A stretch of 64,000 nucleotides of DNA from Cervus elaphus (lineage: Eukaryota; Chordata; Mammalia; Artiodactyla; Cervidae), in assembly GCF_910594005.1 (NCBI RefSeq), contig NC_057838.1, positions 34,712,001 through 34,776,000 of the forward strand. The letters run 5' to 3'. The notes under the pieces are model-generated. The model saw nothing but the letters and a program-made list of their open reading frames with translations. It was not told the origin of the DNA and did not search any database. Below, one piece after another: positions 18,954-30,775 of this stretch (position 1 is its first letter; each line of letters opens with the position of its first letter). The translations under genes were made by a program, and so were the position numbers.

Positions 18954-21483
18954 GATTGACTGCAGCACTCCAGGCCTCCCTGTCCATCACCAACTCCCAG
19001 AGTTTACTGCAACTCATGTCCATAGAGTCCGTGATGTCATCCAACCGTCTCATCCTCTGTTGTCCCCTTCTTCTCCCTCCTTCAATCTTTCCCAGCATCA
19101 GGGAATTTCAAATGAGTCAGTTCTTCACATCAGGTGGCCAAAGTATGGGAGTTTCAGCTTCAGGATCAGTCCTTCCAACAAATATCCAGGACTGATTTCC
19201 TTTAGAATGGACTGGTTGGATCTCCTTGCTGTCCAAGGGACTCTCAAGAGTCTTTTCCAACACCACAGTTCAAAAGCATCAATTCTTCAGTGCTCAGCTT
19301 TCTTTATAGTCCAACTCTCACATCCATACATGACTACTGGAAAAACCACAGCCTTGACCAGATGGACCTTTGTTGACAAAGTAATGTCTCTGCTTTTTAA
19401 TATGCTGTCTAGATTGGTCGTAGGTTTTCTTCCAAGGAGCAACTGTCTTTTAATTTCATGACTGCTATTACCATCTGCAATGATTTTGGAACCCCCAAAA
19501 ATAAAGTCTGTCACTGTTCCCACTGTTTCCCCATCTATTTGCCGTGAAGTGATGGGACCAGATGCCATGATCTTAGTTTTCTGAATGTTAAGCTTTAAGC
19601 CAACTTTTCACTCTCCTCTTCCACTTTCATCAAGGGGCTGTTTAGTTTTCCTTCACTTTCTGCCGTAAGGGTGGTGTCATCTGCATACCTAAGATATTGA
19701 TATTTCTCCCAGCAATCTTGATTACAGCTTGTGCTTCATCCAGTCCAGCATTTCTCATGATGTACTCTGCATGTAAGTTAAATAAGCAGGGTGATAATAT
19801 ATAGCCTTGACGTACTCCTTTCCCTATTTGGAACCAGTCTGTTGTTCCATGTCCAGTTCTAACTGTTGCTTCTTGATCTGCATGCATATTTCTAAGAGAC
19901 AGATCAGGTAGTCAGGTGTTTCCATCTCTTGAAGAATTTTCCAGTTTGTTGTGATCCACACAGTCAAAGGCTTTGGCATAGTCAGTAAAGCAGAAGGAGA
20001 TGTTTTTCTGCACCTCTCTTGCTTTTTCGATGATCCAACCAATGTTGGAAATCTGATCTCTGGTTCCTCTGCCTTTCCTAAATCCAGCTGGAACATCTGG
20101 ATGTTCCCTGTTCACATACTGTTGAAGACTGGCTTGGAGAATTTTAAGCATCAATTTGCTAGCGTGTGAGTTGAGTGCAATTGTGTGGTAGTTTGAGGGT
20201 TCTTTGGCATTGCCTTTCTTTGGGATTGTGATGAAAACGGACCTTTTCCAGTCCTGGGGCCACTGCTGACTTTTCCAAATTTGCTGGCATATTGAGTGTA
20301 GCACTTTCACAGCATCATCTTTTAGGATATGAAATAGCTCAACTGGAATTCCGTCACTTCTACTAGCTTTGTTCACAGTGATGCTTCCTAAGGCCCACTT
20401 GACTTCGCACTCCTCGAAGTCTGGCTCTAGGTGAGTGATCACACCATCGTGACTATATGCGTCATTAAGATCTTTTTTGTATAGTTCTTCTGTGTACTCT
20501 TGCCACCTCTTCTTAATATCTTCTGCTTCTATTAGGTCCATACCATTTCTGTCCTTTATTGTGCACATCTTTGCATGAAATGTTCCTTTGGTATCTCTAA
20601 TTTTCTTGAAGAGCTCTCTCGTCTTTCCCATTCTATTGTTTTCCTCTATTTCTTTGCACTGATCACTGAGGAAGGCTTTCTTATCTCTCTTTGCTATTCT
20701 TTGGAACTCTACATTCAAATGGGTATACCTTTCCTTTTCTCCTTTGCCTTTCACTTCTCTTCTTTTCACAGCTGTTTGTAAGCCCTCCTCAGAAATCCAT
20801 TTTGCCTTTTTTGCATTTCTTTTCTAGGGATTGTCTTGATCACTGCCTGTTGTAAAATGTCTGGAACCTCCGTCCATAGTTCTTCAGGCACTCTGTCTAT
20901 CAGATCTAATCCCTTGAATCTATTTGTCACTTCCACTGTATAATCATAAGGGATATGATTTAGGTCATACCTGAATGGTGTAGTGGTTTTCCCTACATTC
21001 TTCAATTTAAGGCTGAATTTGGCAGTAAGCAGTTCATGATCTGAGCCACAGTCAGCTCCCAGTCTTATTTTTGCTGGCTGTATAGAGCTTCTCCATCTTT
21101 GGCTGCAGAGAATATAGTCAGTCCGATTTCAGTATTGACCATCTGGTGAAGTCCATGTGTAGAGCTGTCTCTTGTGTTGTTGGAAGAGGGTGTTTTCTAT
21201 GACCAGTATGTTCTTTTGACAAAACTCTATTAGCCTTTGCCCTGCTTCTTTCTGTAATCCAAGGCCAAATTTGCCTGTTACTCCAGGTATTTCTTGACTT
21301 CCTACTTTTGCATTCCAGTCCCCAATAATGAAAAGAACATCTTTTTTGGGGTGTTAGTTCTAGAAGGTCTTGTAGATCTCCATATAACAGTTCAACTTCA
21401 GCTTCTTCAGCATTACTGGTTGGGGCATAGACTTGGATTACTGTAATATTGAATGGTTTGCTTTGGAAATGAACAGAGATCAT
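18954..21483 (-). mobile_element. BovB LINE, minus strand, both ends clipped
   Basis: Reverse complement of BovB from near its 3' end (GACTGCAGCACTCCAGGCCT; the terminal (ACTGA)n part is missing) through RT to the start of the endonuclease core (near 21483). It abuts another BovB in the opposite direction at 21484. I find no TSD, so the ends may be rearrangement breakpoints. Confidence 0.9.
19287..21483 (-). pseudogene. BovB endonuclease-RT pseudogene
   Basis: The longest piece, 19912-20769 (285 codons), runs from the N-terminal RT region through NKASRSDGIPVELF to FTDYAKAFDCVDHNKL, then shifts frame. Just before the catalytic motif the sequence loses register, so the nucleotides for YADD are present but read as MQMTPP. 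The endonuclease piece 21118-21483 keeps IQVYAPT, but a frameshift near 21345 spoils the GDWNA motif. The C-terminal piece is at 19287-19568 (VVMYGCESWTIKK). Confidence 0.88.
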
Positions 21484-24400
21484 GCCTTATAGATCCACCC
21501 AAGAAGGATGGATCATGGTGAAGAGTACTTACTATACATGGTCCAATGGAGAAGGAAATGCAAGCTACTTCAGTGTTCTTGCCTTGAGAACCCCATGAAC
21601 ACTATGAAAAGGCAAAGAAGTGGGACACTGAAAGATGAACTCCCCAGGTAGGTAGGTGATGATATAATACTGGAGAAGACTGGAGAAATAGCTCCAGAAA
21701 GAATGAAGAGGCTGAGCCAAAGCAAAACAATGCCCAGTTGTGGATGTGACTGGTATGGAAGTAAAGTCTGATGCTGTAAAAAATAATATTGCATAGGAAT
21801 CTGGAATGTTAGGTCCATGAATCAAGGTAAATTGGAAGTGGTTGAACAGGAGATGGCAAAAGCAAACATTGACGTTTTTAGGAATCAGTGAACTAAAATG
21901 CTCTGGAATGGTCGAATTTAATTCAGATGACCATTGTACCTACTACTGTGGGCAAGAATCCCATAGAAGAGATGGAATAGCCCTCATAGTCTACAAAAGA
22001 GTCCAAAATGCAGTACCTGGGTGCAGTCTCAAAAGTGACAGAATGATTGATCTCTGTTTGTTTCCAATGCAAACCATTCAATATCACAGTAATCCAAGTC
22101 TGTGCCCCAACCACTAATGCTGAATAAGCTGAAGTTGAACTGTTCTATGAAGACCTACAAGATCTTCTAGAACCAAAAAAAATTTTTTTAAAAGTGTGCT
22201 TTTCATCATAGGGGACTGGAATGCAAAAGTAGGAAGTAAAGAGATATCTAGAGTAAGAGACAATTTTGGCCTTGGAGTACAAAATGAAGTGGGGCAAAGG
22301 CTAAGAGAGTTTTGCCAAGGGAACACACTGGTCATAGCAAACACCCTCTTCCAACAACACAAGAGAAGAGTCTACACATGGACATCACGAGATGATGAGT
22401 ACCAAAATCAGATTGATTATATTCTCTGCAGCCAAAGATGGAGAAGCTCTATACAGCCAGCAAAAACAAGACTGGAGCTGACTGTGGCTCAGATCATGAA
22501 CTCCTTATTGCCAAATTCAGACTTAAATTGAAGAAAGTAGGGAAAACCTCTAGACCATTCAGGTATGACCTAAATCAAATCCCTCATGATTATACCATGG
22601 AAGTGACAAATAGATTCAAGGGATTAGATCTGATAGACAGAGTGCCTAAAGAACCATTGATGGAGGTTCATAATATTGTATAGTAAGTGGTGATCAAAAC
22701 CATCCCCCAAGTAGAAGAAATGCAAAAAAGCAAAATGGCTGTCTGAGGAGGCCTTACAAATAGCTGATAACAAAAAAAAAACAGAAGTGAAAGGCAAAGG
22801 AGAAAAGGAAAGATATATCCATCTGAATACAGAGTTCCAAAGAATAGCAAGGAGAGATAAGAAAGCCATCCTAAGAGATCAATGCAAAGAAGTAGAGTAA
22901 AACAAAAGAATGGGAAAGACGAGAGAGCCCTTCAAGAAAATTAGAGATACCAAGGGAACATTTCATGCAAAGATGGGCACAATAAAGGACAGAAATGGTA
23001 TAGACCTAACAGAGGCAGAAGATATTAAGAAGAGGTGGCAAGAATATACAGAAGAATTATACAAAAAAGATCTTAATGATCCAGATAACCATGATGGTGT
23101 GATCACTCACCTAGAGCCAGACATCCTGGAATGGGAAGTCAAGTGGGCCTTAGGAAGCATCACTATGAACAAAGCTAGTGGAGGTGATGGAATTCCAGTT
23201 GAGCTATTTCAGATCCTAAAAGATGATACTGTGAAAGTGCTGCACTCAATATGCCAGCAAATTTGGAAAACTCAGCAGTGGCCCCAGGACTGGAAAAGGT
23301 CAATTTTCATTCTAATACCAAAGAAAGGCAACGCCAAAGAACATTCAAACTACTGCACCATTGTACGGATCTCACACACCAGCAAAGAAATACTCAATTC
23401 TTTAAGCTAGACTTCAAAAGTACATGAACCAAGAAATTTCAGATGTTCCAGCTGGATTTAGAAAAGGCAGAGGAACCAGAGATCAAATTTCCAACATCCG
23501 TTTGCTCATCAAAAAAGCTAGAGAATTCCAGGAAAACATCTATTTCTCCTTCATTGACTGAGCTAAATCACTTCTATTGTGTGGATCACAACAAACTGTG
23601 GAAAATTCTTAAAGAGATGGGAATACCAAACTACCTTACCTGTTTCCTGAGAAACATGTATGCAAGTCAAGAAGCAATTGTAGAACCAGACATGGAACAG
23701 TGGACTGGTTCCAAATTGGGGAAGGAATATATCATAGCTATATATTGTCACCTTGCTTGTCTAACTTATATGCAGAGTACATCATGTGAAATCCAAGATT
23801 GGATGAAGGACAAGCTGGAATCAAGATTGTGGGGAGAAGTATCAATAGCCTCAGATATGCAGATGACACCACCCTTATGGCAGAAAGCGAACAGTAACTA
23901 AAGAGCCTCTTGATGAGAGTGAAAGAGGAGAGTGATAAAGTTGGCTTAAAACTCAACATTCAAAAGACGATGATCACGGCATCCAGTCCCATCACTTCAT
24001 GGCAAATAGATGGCAAAACAATGGAAACAGTGACAGACTTCATTTTCTTGGACTCCAAAATCACCGCAGATGGTGACTGCAGCCTCAAAATTAAAAGATG
24101 CTTGCTCCTTGGAAGAAAAGCTATGACCAACCTAGACAGCATATTATAAAGCAGAGACATTACTTTACCGACAAAGGTCTGTATAGTCAAACTTTGATTT
24201 TCCAGTATTCATGTATGGATGTGAGAGCTGGACCATAAAGAAGGCTGGGTGGTGATGAATTGATGCTTTTGAACTGTGGTGTTGGAAAAGACTCTGAGAG
24301 TTCCTTGGACAGCAAAGAGATAAGAACACTCAATCCTAAAAGAAATCAGTCCTGAGTATTCATTGGAAGGACTGATGCTGAAGCTCTAGTACTTTGGCCA

Positions 24401-24625
24401 CCTGATGCAAAGAGCTGATTCATTGGAAAAGATCCTGATGCTGGGAAAGATTGAAGGCGGGAGAAAAGGGGATGATAGAGAATAAGATTGTTGGATGTCA
24501 TTACCAATTCGATGGACATGAGTTTGAGCAATTCCAGGAGTTGGTGATGGACAGGGAAGCCTGGTGTGTTGCAGTCCATGGAGTCACAAAGAGTCAGACA
24601 GGACTGAGCCACTGAACTGAACTGA
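21484..24625 (+). mobile_element. BovB LINE, plus strand, nearly complete
   Basis: It begins in the 5' UTR (ACCCAAGAAGGATGGATCAT; CTTGAGAACCCCATGAACAC matches the inverted 5' part of the copy at 5054), continues through endonuclease and RT, and ends in CACTGAACTGAACTGA. It lies head-to-head with the minus copy at 18954-21483. A TSD could not be resolved because its left flank is itself BovB. Confidence 0.92.
21842..24590 (+). pseudogene. BovB endonuclease-RT pseudogene
   Basis: The endonuclease N-terminus is at 21842-22117 (EFNSDDHCTYYCGQES) and frameshifts just before its core. The C-terminal half is at 22196-22531 with IGDWNA (about residues 5-10) and NQIDYILCSQRW. RT pieces are at 22438-22683 and 22910-23410 (NKASGGDGIPVELF), then 23443-23901, in which the YADD nucleotides are out of frame (read DMQMTPP). 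Several single-base indels and stops make it inactive. Confidence 0.88.
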
Positions 24626-24659
24626 TATGCTTCACCATTGTAAGACACCTTATTTAAAG

Positions 24660-24790
24660 ATATTTGAATCTCAATATTGTCATCTGTATAGTGGGGATTG
24701 TAAAACTTATTTTACAGAACTCTTCATAGTGTTTTGAGAGTGTGCACAGAGTCATTTTCCTGTTGTAGGCATTCAGTTGCTAGTAACGCT
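24660..24790 (+). repeat. Possible MIR remnant
   Basis: TCATCTGTATAGTGGGGATT followed by GTGTTTTGAGAGTGTGCACA resembles the MIR 3' half (TCATCTGTAAAATGGGGAT, GTTGTGAGGATT..). The match is weak. Confidence 0.3.
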
Positions 24791-25409
24791 GACAAGTATG
24801 ACAGAACGATACACAAAGTCAGAGGAAGGCAGTCCGGCATTAATCCAGTTGATCAAGGCAACTTCTAATTTTCTGCTCCATCATGCTTAACTTAACACTT
24901 TCTGCATCTTGACTGCAGGAGGGCTGCACTCCATTTAGGCATTTTAGTTATGTTCCATGAAGGATGAAGAGGGTGGTTGAAGAGATTCTTGCCAGCTGAG
25001 TTTGGCTTCTTTCTATCAAGAAACCAAGATCTTTCTCTGAATTCCATATAGTTGATTCTGCTTATGTTTCTTTGGCCAAAACTGGGCACAAAGCACCTCT
25101 TAGCTGCAAGGGAGTCTGGAGAAGAGAGTAGTTTGAAGAGGCACCTTGGCACCTGAAGAGCACTGTGATACACAGTCCCTTGCCGAGGTCGTGTAGTTTC
25201 TAAAATGCACAATTAAATTTCTTCCCCGGTGGTTTGGATCCATAGCCAAAACTCTTAAGTACTATACCATATTGACTCATTAAAAATAAGTGATCTTATA
25301 TTTATCATCAGTTGATTTTCATCAAAGGGGCAACAGAAATTTAGTTGGGGAAAATTATAGTCTTTTAGATGAGTAATGTTGAGACAGTTTCATACGTAAA
25401 TGCACAGAG
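24791..25409. other. Unique DNA, nothing recognised
   Basis: Contains a 106-codon minus-strand frame (24892-25212) without recognisable domain or splice context; treated as chance. Confidence 0.4.
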
Positions 25410-26562
25410 CAGAATTTAGGCTTTTATCTCTCACTGTACACAAAAATAAGATCAAAATGAATCTGACTTAAGTGTAAGAACTAAAAGTCAAGCTTTAAAA
25501 GAAAATCTTGTGACTCTGGGTTAGGAAAAGAGTACTTAGACGTGTCATCAAAAGCATGATCTGTAACAGAAATTGATGACACAAACTTGATAAAAATTTA
25601 AAATTTTATACTTCAAAGGACACAATTTAAAAACTGAGAAGATAAGTTATAAGCTGGAAGAAAACATTTTCAAAGATAGTATCTGATAAAGGACTTGTAT
25701 CCAGAGTATATTAAAAACTCTTACAATTCACCAGTAAGACAAATAACCTTATTAAATTTGGAGAAAATATTTTGATATAATAGACATTTTATCAAAGAAA
25801 AAATACAAGTGAATAATAAACATATGAAAAAATACCCCACATTATTGGTTTTTAGGGAAAGGCAAAACGTTACATTCACTAAAATGGCTTTAATTCAAGC
25901 AACAGACAGTAACGTGTGTGGATGTGAAGACACTGGATTCCTTTACATCTTAGGGATGTAAAATCCTATAACCATTCTAGAAAACCGTCTGTCAGTTTTT
26001 TAAAAAGTTAAATATATTCTTATCATTTGACATAGCTATTCTATACCTAAATAACCACCATAAGGAAATGAAACCTATCTTGGTATAAACACAATGACGA
26101 TTTGCACACAAATATTCATGGCACCATTATTCATTATGGCCAAGAAGTAGAAGCGAACCAGATGTCTGTCAACAGGTGATCAGGAAAAGGTGCTGTGTCT
26201 ATACAGTGGCACACAGCTCAACAGTTAAAGGAAAGTAAATATGGACACAACACTCCTGTCCTCAAAAATAATAAGACAGGTGAAAGACTCCAGAACAAAA
26301 GGCTCCATACTGTATGATTCTATCTAGGTGAACTATCCAGAAAAGACAACCGCTTAGGAGGAAAGCAGACTGGTGGTTCCCCAAGCAGGGAGTCATTTTG
26401 CTGCAAAATGACCATGAGGTCTTTTCAGAGTGATAGAAAAGTTCTGAAACTGCATTATCATGATATTTATACAACTCTAAATTTACCAAAAGTTTAGACT
26501 TGTGTACTTAAAACAGTTGAGTTTTATGTTATGTAAACTACACATCAGTAAAGCTAGTGTTT
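25410..26562 (+). mobile_element. Old L1: ORF2 C-terminus and 3' UTR
   Basis: L1 text in order: ACTTGTATCCAGAGTATATT, ACTCTTACAATTCACCAGTA, ATTCATTATGGCCAAGAAGT, CCAGATGTCTGTCAACAGGT, AAGACTCCAGAACAAAAGG-like 3'-UTR text, and CACATCAGTAAAGCTAG before a T-run. Every frame is interrupted. Confidence 0.7.
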
Positions 26563-27427
26563 TTTTTTTTTTAAAGTGGTCTCAAAAGAAGAGAGGTTAT
26601 ATTCTAGATATTCCCTTCAGCTTTGTTTTACTAGTGAATTTAGAGTTAAATGTATTAAATTGAGCATTTACTGACAGAATCCAAACGTTGAATTCCATTC
26701 TGTACTCATTCACTGTATTTCATTGACTAAGTCTCTATTCAGGCTTCCAGTCCCACAAGAAGTGTATTCCAAGTAAACAATAAGTAGCTCGTCAAGAAGA
26801 TATTGTCATTAATTTACCCACTTTTGCGTTTTGTACAGTGTGTGCTTTGGAGTTAGGATTAACATGGACTAGAAATTCTGGGGTGAGTCCTTGTGCCTTG
26901 TCCTTATCAAAGCCCTTTGACAGATACAATGTCTTTTTGAAGTGGCCCTTTATCCCTTTGTCATAAAACCTTATATTAAATTACTTTTAAATGATTTTTT
27001 GGTACAGAATCTGACACCGTATTAAAAAGTACATTCTGGAAACTGATCTAATGTAATTTAGAAAGATTTTCACAATTGAGACACATCATCAAACCATCCA
27101 AATTTGGTATTTCCATCAATCTGAAGTTTCCCTATCTCCCTTGGGTAAAAGCTGTACTGAGTACAACTTTGAAGTACTTGGGAAATATATTTTGATGTTC
27201 CAAATGTAACAGCTTTATAGGCCCAGCTGACATTATTCCAAGAATGTAGCTTTTCTCTCTCTTATTTTAAAAACTAAAAACATGACACCATGCCTTAAAA
27301 AATTAATCTGTGATATGTTTTCTCTGGAGCCCATAAAAAGAATCATACTCCTTACATGGGTCTCAAGTTCTGCCTTAATGCCGCAAAAGAAGAGGGAATT
27401 TTTGTTTTTAATTATAGAAGCCCTGCA
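26563..27427. other. Unique AT-rich DNA, nothing recognised
   Basis: A T-tract at about 26562-26573 borders the old L1. No gene, RNA or named repeat was seen. Confidence 0.45.
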
Positions 27428-27438
27428 TACATTGTTTT

Positions 27439-27657
27439 GGGCTTCCCCGGAAGCTCAGCAGTGAAGAATCTGCCTGCAATGCAAGAGACATAGGAGATGC
27501 GGGTTCAATCCCTGGGTCAGGAAGTTCCCCTGGAGGAGAGCTTGGCAACCAATTCCAGTGTTCTTGCCTGGGAAATCCCCTGGACAGAGGAGCCTGGAGG
27601 GCTACAGTCCATGGGGTCACAAAGAGTCGGACACGACTTTGCACACACATGCACATC
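27439..27657 (+). mobile_element. Bov-tA SINE with 11-bp TSD
   Basis: Head GGCTTCCCCGGAAGCTCAGC with B-box GGTTCAATCCC, body through TTGCCTGGGAAATCCC, and end AAAGAGTCGGACACGAC. The direct repeat TACATTGTTTT lies at 27428-27438 and 27658-27668, exact. Confidence 0.93.
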
Positions 27658-27668
27658 TACATTGTTTT

Positions 27669-28339
27669 AAGCCTTTGGAAGCAATTTAAATGGCATCAGG
27701 CAGTTTGTCCTTACATCTCCTTCTACTTCAACTGTATTATAGCAGCATATAGTTTCAGAGCTGTAGAGACCTCAGGAGATAGAAGCTCAACCACCGTCAC
27801 TTTGCAGATAGGGGAAGTAATGCCCAAGGAGCTTCTGTAACTTGCTTCATCCAAAACCACATAGACAGTTGGTGGGTCTCAGCCCAGCGCTTGTTCTGCC
27901 ACACTGCTCTCCTAGCATCTCAGAATTTCAGAGCCTAAACAGGCCTTTAGACAATGCCAGCCAAAACTGGTCCTCACAGAGAGGTAGCTGACTACAGAGA
28001 TGTGAAATAATGTCTGCAAATGGTCTCAGAACTCTCTTCCTCTTTGATAGCATCCTTTTAGGGTGTAGTGCTGGTGTTCTGCAGCATTCTTAAGATTCAT
28101 ACAGGCAGGGCACAATTCCAATAATTCAAGTTATTTTCAGTATCTTGCTACTGTAGCAAGCCGCAGAGAACAAAGATTAGTGAAACTGTTTTAGTCTGTA
28201 CAAGTGCCTGTTTAAGGAAGACCTGATGATGCGAGGTGGTTGGGAAGTAAATGCCTTTTATTTTTATTAGGGATGTGATTTATAAATTGATTCACTTTAA
28301 CATGTGTTTCAGACTTATTTTAGAAAATCCCTTTTGGTT
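27669..28339. other. Unique DNA with a weak old-SINE-like stretch
   Basis: Near 27750-27900 the order 'AGAGCTGTAGAGACCTCAGG', 'TTTGCAGATAGGGGAAGTAA', 'TGCCCAAGGAGCTTC' and 'CCAAAACCACATAGAC' recalls old amniote SINE/MIR-like sequence. No gene was seen. Confidence 0.35.
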
Positions 28340-28545
28340 TATTGAGTGCTTTTATGTTTATTATTACCTTATCAGATCATCCTAATAGCATGATGGGGTT
28401 GCTTTTGCTATTCTGATTTAACATTTAAAAATATGGAGGGTTAAAAACCGTTGAATTGCCCAAAGTCACACTGTAATTAACTAAACAGAGGTGTTAAGAC
28501 TTGGTCTTCTTATTCCAGACCACATAGGTTTTTCCCAACCACTAC
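28340..28545 (-). repeat. MIR SINE, minus strand
   Basis: TTTATTGAGTGCTTTTATGT, TTATCAGATCATCCTAATAG, GAATTGCCCAAAGTCACACT and ACAGAGGTGTTAAGACTTGG follow the reversed MIR from end to core. Confidence 0.6.
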
Positions 28546-29909
28546 CTTTAAAAATTCAAGGTATTGTTTCCCTATAATTCTCAATTTCCTGATATCACAG
28601 TTGTTCACAGACTGTATCTTTAAGCAGGGTAGCTTAATAAAAATAAAATTTAATAGACACAGGGCTGCTGCTGTGGCTATGTTGTTGTTGTTTTCAAGTC
28701 CTATTTTGTTGTTAGCAGAGTTTAATCTTAGATTGTTTTCTGCTAAAATACAGAGACTCAGTAGAAGCATTCCTTTCTTTTAGAAGACAAGACATTCTCA
28801 AAGTTGAAATTGCAAAGCAAAGAAATTAGGAATGATTATGCTTTTCATATGCATTCACTTTATAAAAGATTTACCAAAAGGATCCTATAAGTATGCAAAA
28901 GTGTTCTTTATATATTTCAAATGTGATTTAGTTGACCAAAAATTTTTAATCATTTGTAATCAGTTTTTCCAAGAAATTTATCTCTTGTTCTTTGTCAACT
29001 ATATTTTCTCATTTCTCAAAAAATTTCTTTTCGTCTTTGAACAGTAAGACTGGTCTCACCCTCTGCTTCAAAATTAGTGATGAGTGAAGAATTCCAAAGA
29101 GATCAGGGGAAATACTTAATATTGAACTTCAATATACAGCAACTGGAACTAACTTGGCATCCCTGAATGACAGAGTGTTCCAGTCTGCTGTTATTGAAGT
29201 TTCTCCTGTTCTCATATTTATAACCCAAGAGGCAGGTCCATGTGGCTTTCAGTTTAGCTGAAGAGTCAGGAGCTTCTTTCCTGAGGGAAGGAAGAGCAGC
29301 AAAGAACTTCAAGGTTCATGGTGTGTGCACTAGCACTCTTTGATTTATTAATTTATTATTTTTAGTCTGACCATAAAAGCATTTATCTTGCAATTATGTT
29401 TCTTGCCTGAGATGAAACATTACTGATTTTTAGAAACTTAGGATGAAGACTCTTCTGAAACATGGGGAAGGCTTTGGGGGGAGCTGGGTATTCGTGAGTT
29501 GTTGAAAGAAAAGAGGTTGGTGGAGAACAGATGGGCTCCTCCAACCATACATATTCATGAATGCATTTATTTCATTATGCAGTCCCCTGGGAAACCTTGT
29601 ACTTCAGCTTTTATAAGTTTGTATGGCCATCAAATTGAGCAGTCAGAAGCCCTTTGTCAAAAACTGTTGCAGCAAAATTTGAAGAAAAGTATGTGAAAGC
29701 CTTCACTTCTCACTTTTGTCTTGACTTTTCATCACTGAAACACCTGTGATTTCAAGATCTGAGACAAGAATGTCATTGAGCATAATAAATGTTAAGCATT
29801 GATAGCTAAAATGACACTGTATGTTAATCAGATAGCTGTGTATTATGTTTAGATTATCACTAAGCACATTGTTTGCTAATTTTATAAGAAATATGAAATT
29901 AAAACATGT
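28546..29909. other. Unique AT-rich DNA, nothing recognised
   Basis: Short frames (28832-29047 plus; 29103-29312 minus) have no recognisable content. The GCTGCTGCTGTGG and GTTGTTGTTGTT runs near 28665-28692 are simple repeats. Confidence 0.45.
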
Positions 29910-29919
29910 CTGCGTGTCT

Positions 29920-30046
29920 GAGAAGGAAATGGCAACCCACTCCAGTATTCTTGCCTGGAGAATCCCAGGGACAGAGGAGCCTGGTGGGCTGCAGTCTATG
30001 GGGTCGCACAGAGTCGGACATGACTGAAGCGACTTAGCAGCAGCAG
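29920..30046 (+). mobile_element. Bov-A SINE (single unit) with 10-bp TSD
   Basis: One Bov-A unit, GAGAAGGAAATGGCAACCCA to GACTTAGCAGCAGCAG, equivalent to the second monomer of Bov-A2. The direct repeat CTGCGTGTCT is at 29910-29919 and 30047-30056, exact. It is probably a 5'-truncated Bov-A2. Confidence 0.92.
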
Positions 30047-30609
30047 CTGCGTGTCTATTAGAGCATCTCCAAAGTTCATGGCAGGCCCTTCTCATTTGTA
30101 GATCTGAAACGGGTCACCTCATGGTTTGGAAACTGTTCATTATTGAATTCCCTGGGTATCTAACAATTTGGCAGGCAACTACCTATTATATGCTTCGTTA
30201 AATTTCATTCCACTGGACCAAGACACAGAGAGGACTGTGAGCAGCACAGATTTTTTTCCCCTTACATTAGAAGCAAGCTTCTGGTTAATGCTTAATGAAG
30301 GTATCTCAATTGCCTTTGTTTTAAATGTTTTACTGTCTGTATGCAATTCCACATGCCTTTACCTCAAACAAGAATAAGAACATTTCGGTCTTTTCCCGGT
30401 GTTGTCTGGCCTTGAGGAACTGTTGATGTATGATAAACTGTTTTACAGATCTATCAAGACTATTATTTGTGCCCTTCTCTGTCAAGCAATAAGTTGTCCT
30501 CTGCTCTGAGAATCTATGTGGAAACTGAAGCATGCATGAAGTCTACCCACTTGGACGAAGCAGGTCATTTGTTTTCTTAAAATCCTTAAAATAATAATCA
30601 TGATGAATT

Positions 30610-30775
30610 TAATAATAACATAACCTGATATTTATTAAGCATTACTCTATAGCAAGCTCCATACTAAGACTTTAAAAAAAATTGATGACATCAATATTAT
30701 TAGTATTTGCCTCTTGCATTTGAAAATACTGATGTTTAAAGAAGTTGGGTGTCTTTTACATATAGTGTCAAGAAA
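30610..30775 (-). repeat. MIR SINE, minus strand
   Basis: AATAATAACATAACCTGATA, TTTATTAAGCATTACTCTAT, CAAGCTCCATACTAAGAC and, later, TTTAAAGAAGTTGGGTG follow the reversed MIR (taataatagctaacatttattgagc.., ccaggcactgtgctaag..). Confidence 0.55.

Noticed and set aside
28665..28692. GCTGCTGCTG and GTTGTTGTTGTT runs as a tail of a SINE
   Set aside because: No Bov-A body is adjacent and no duplication is seen; treated as simple repeat.
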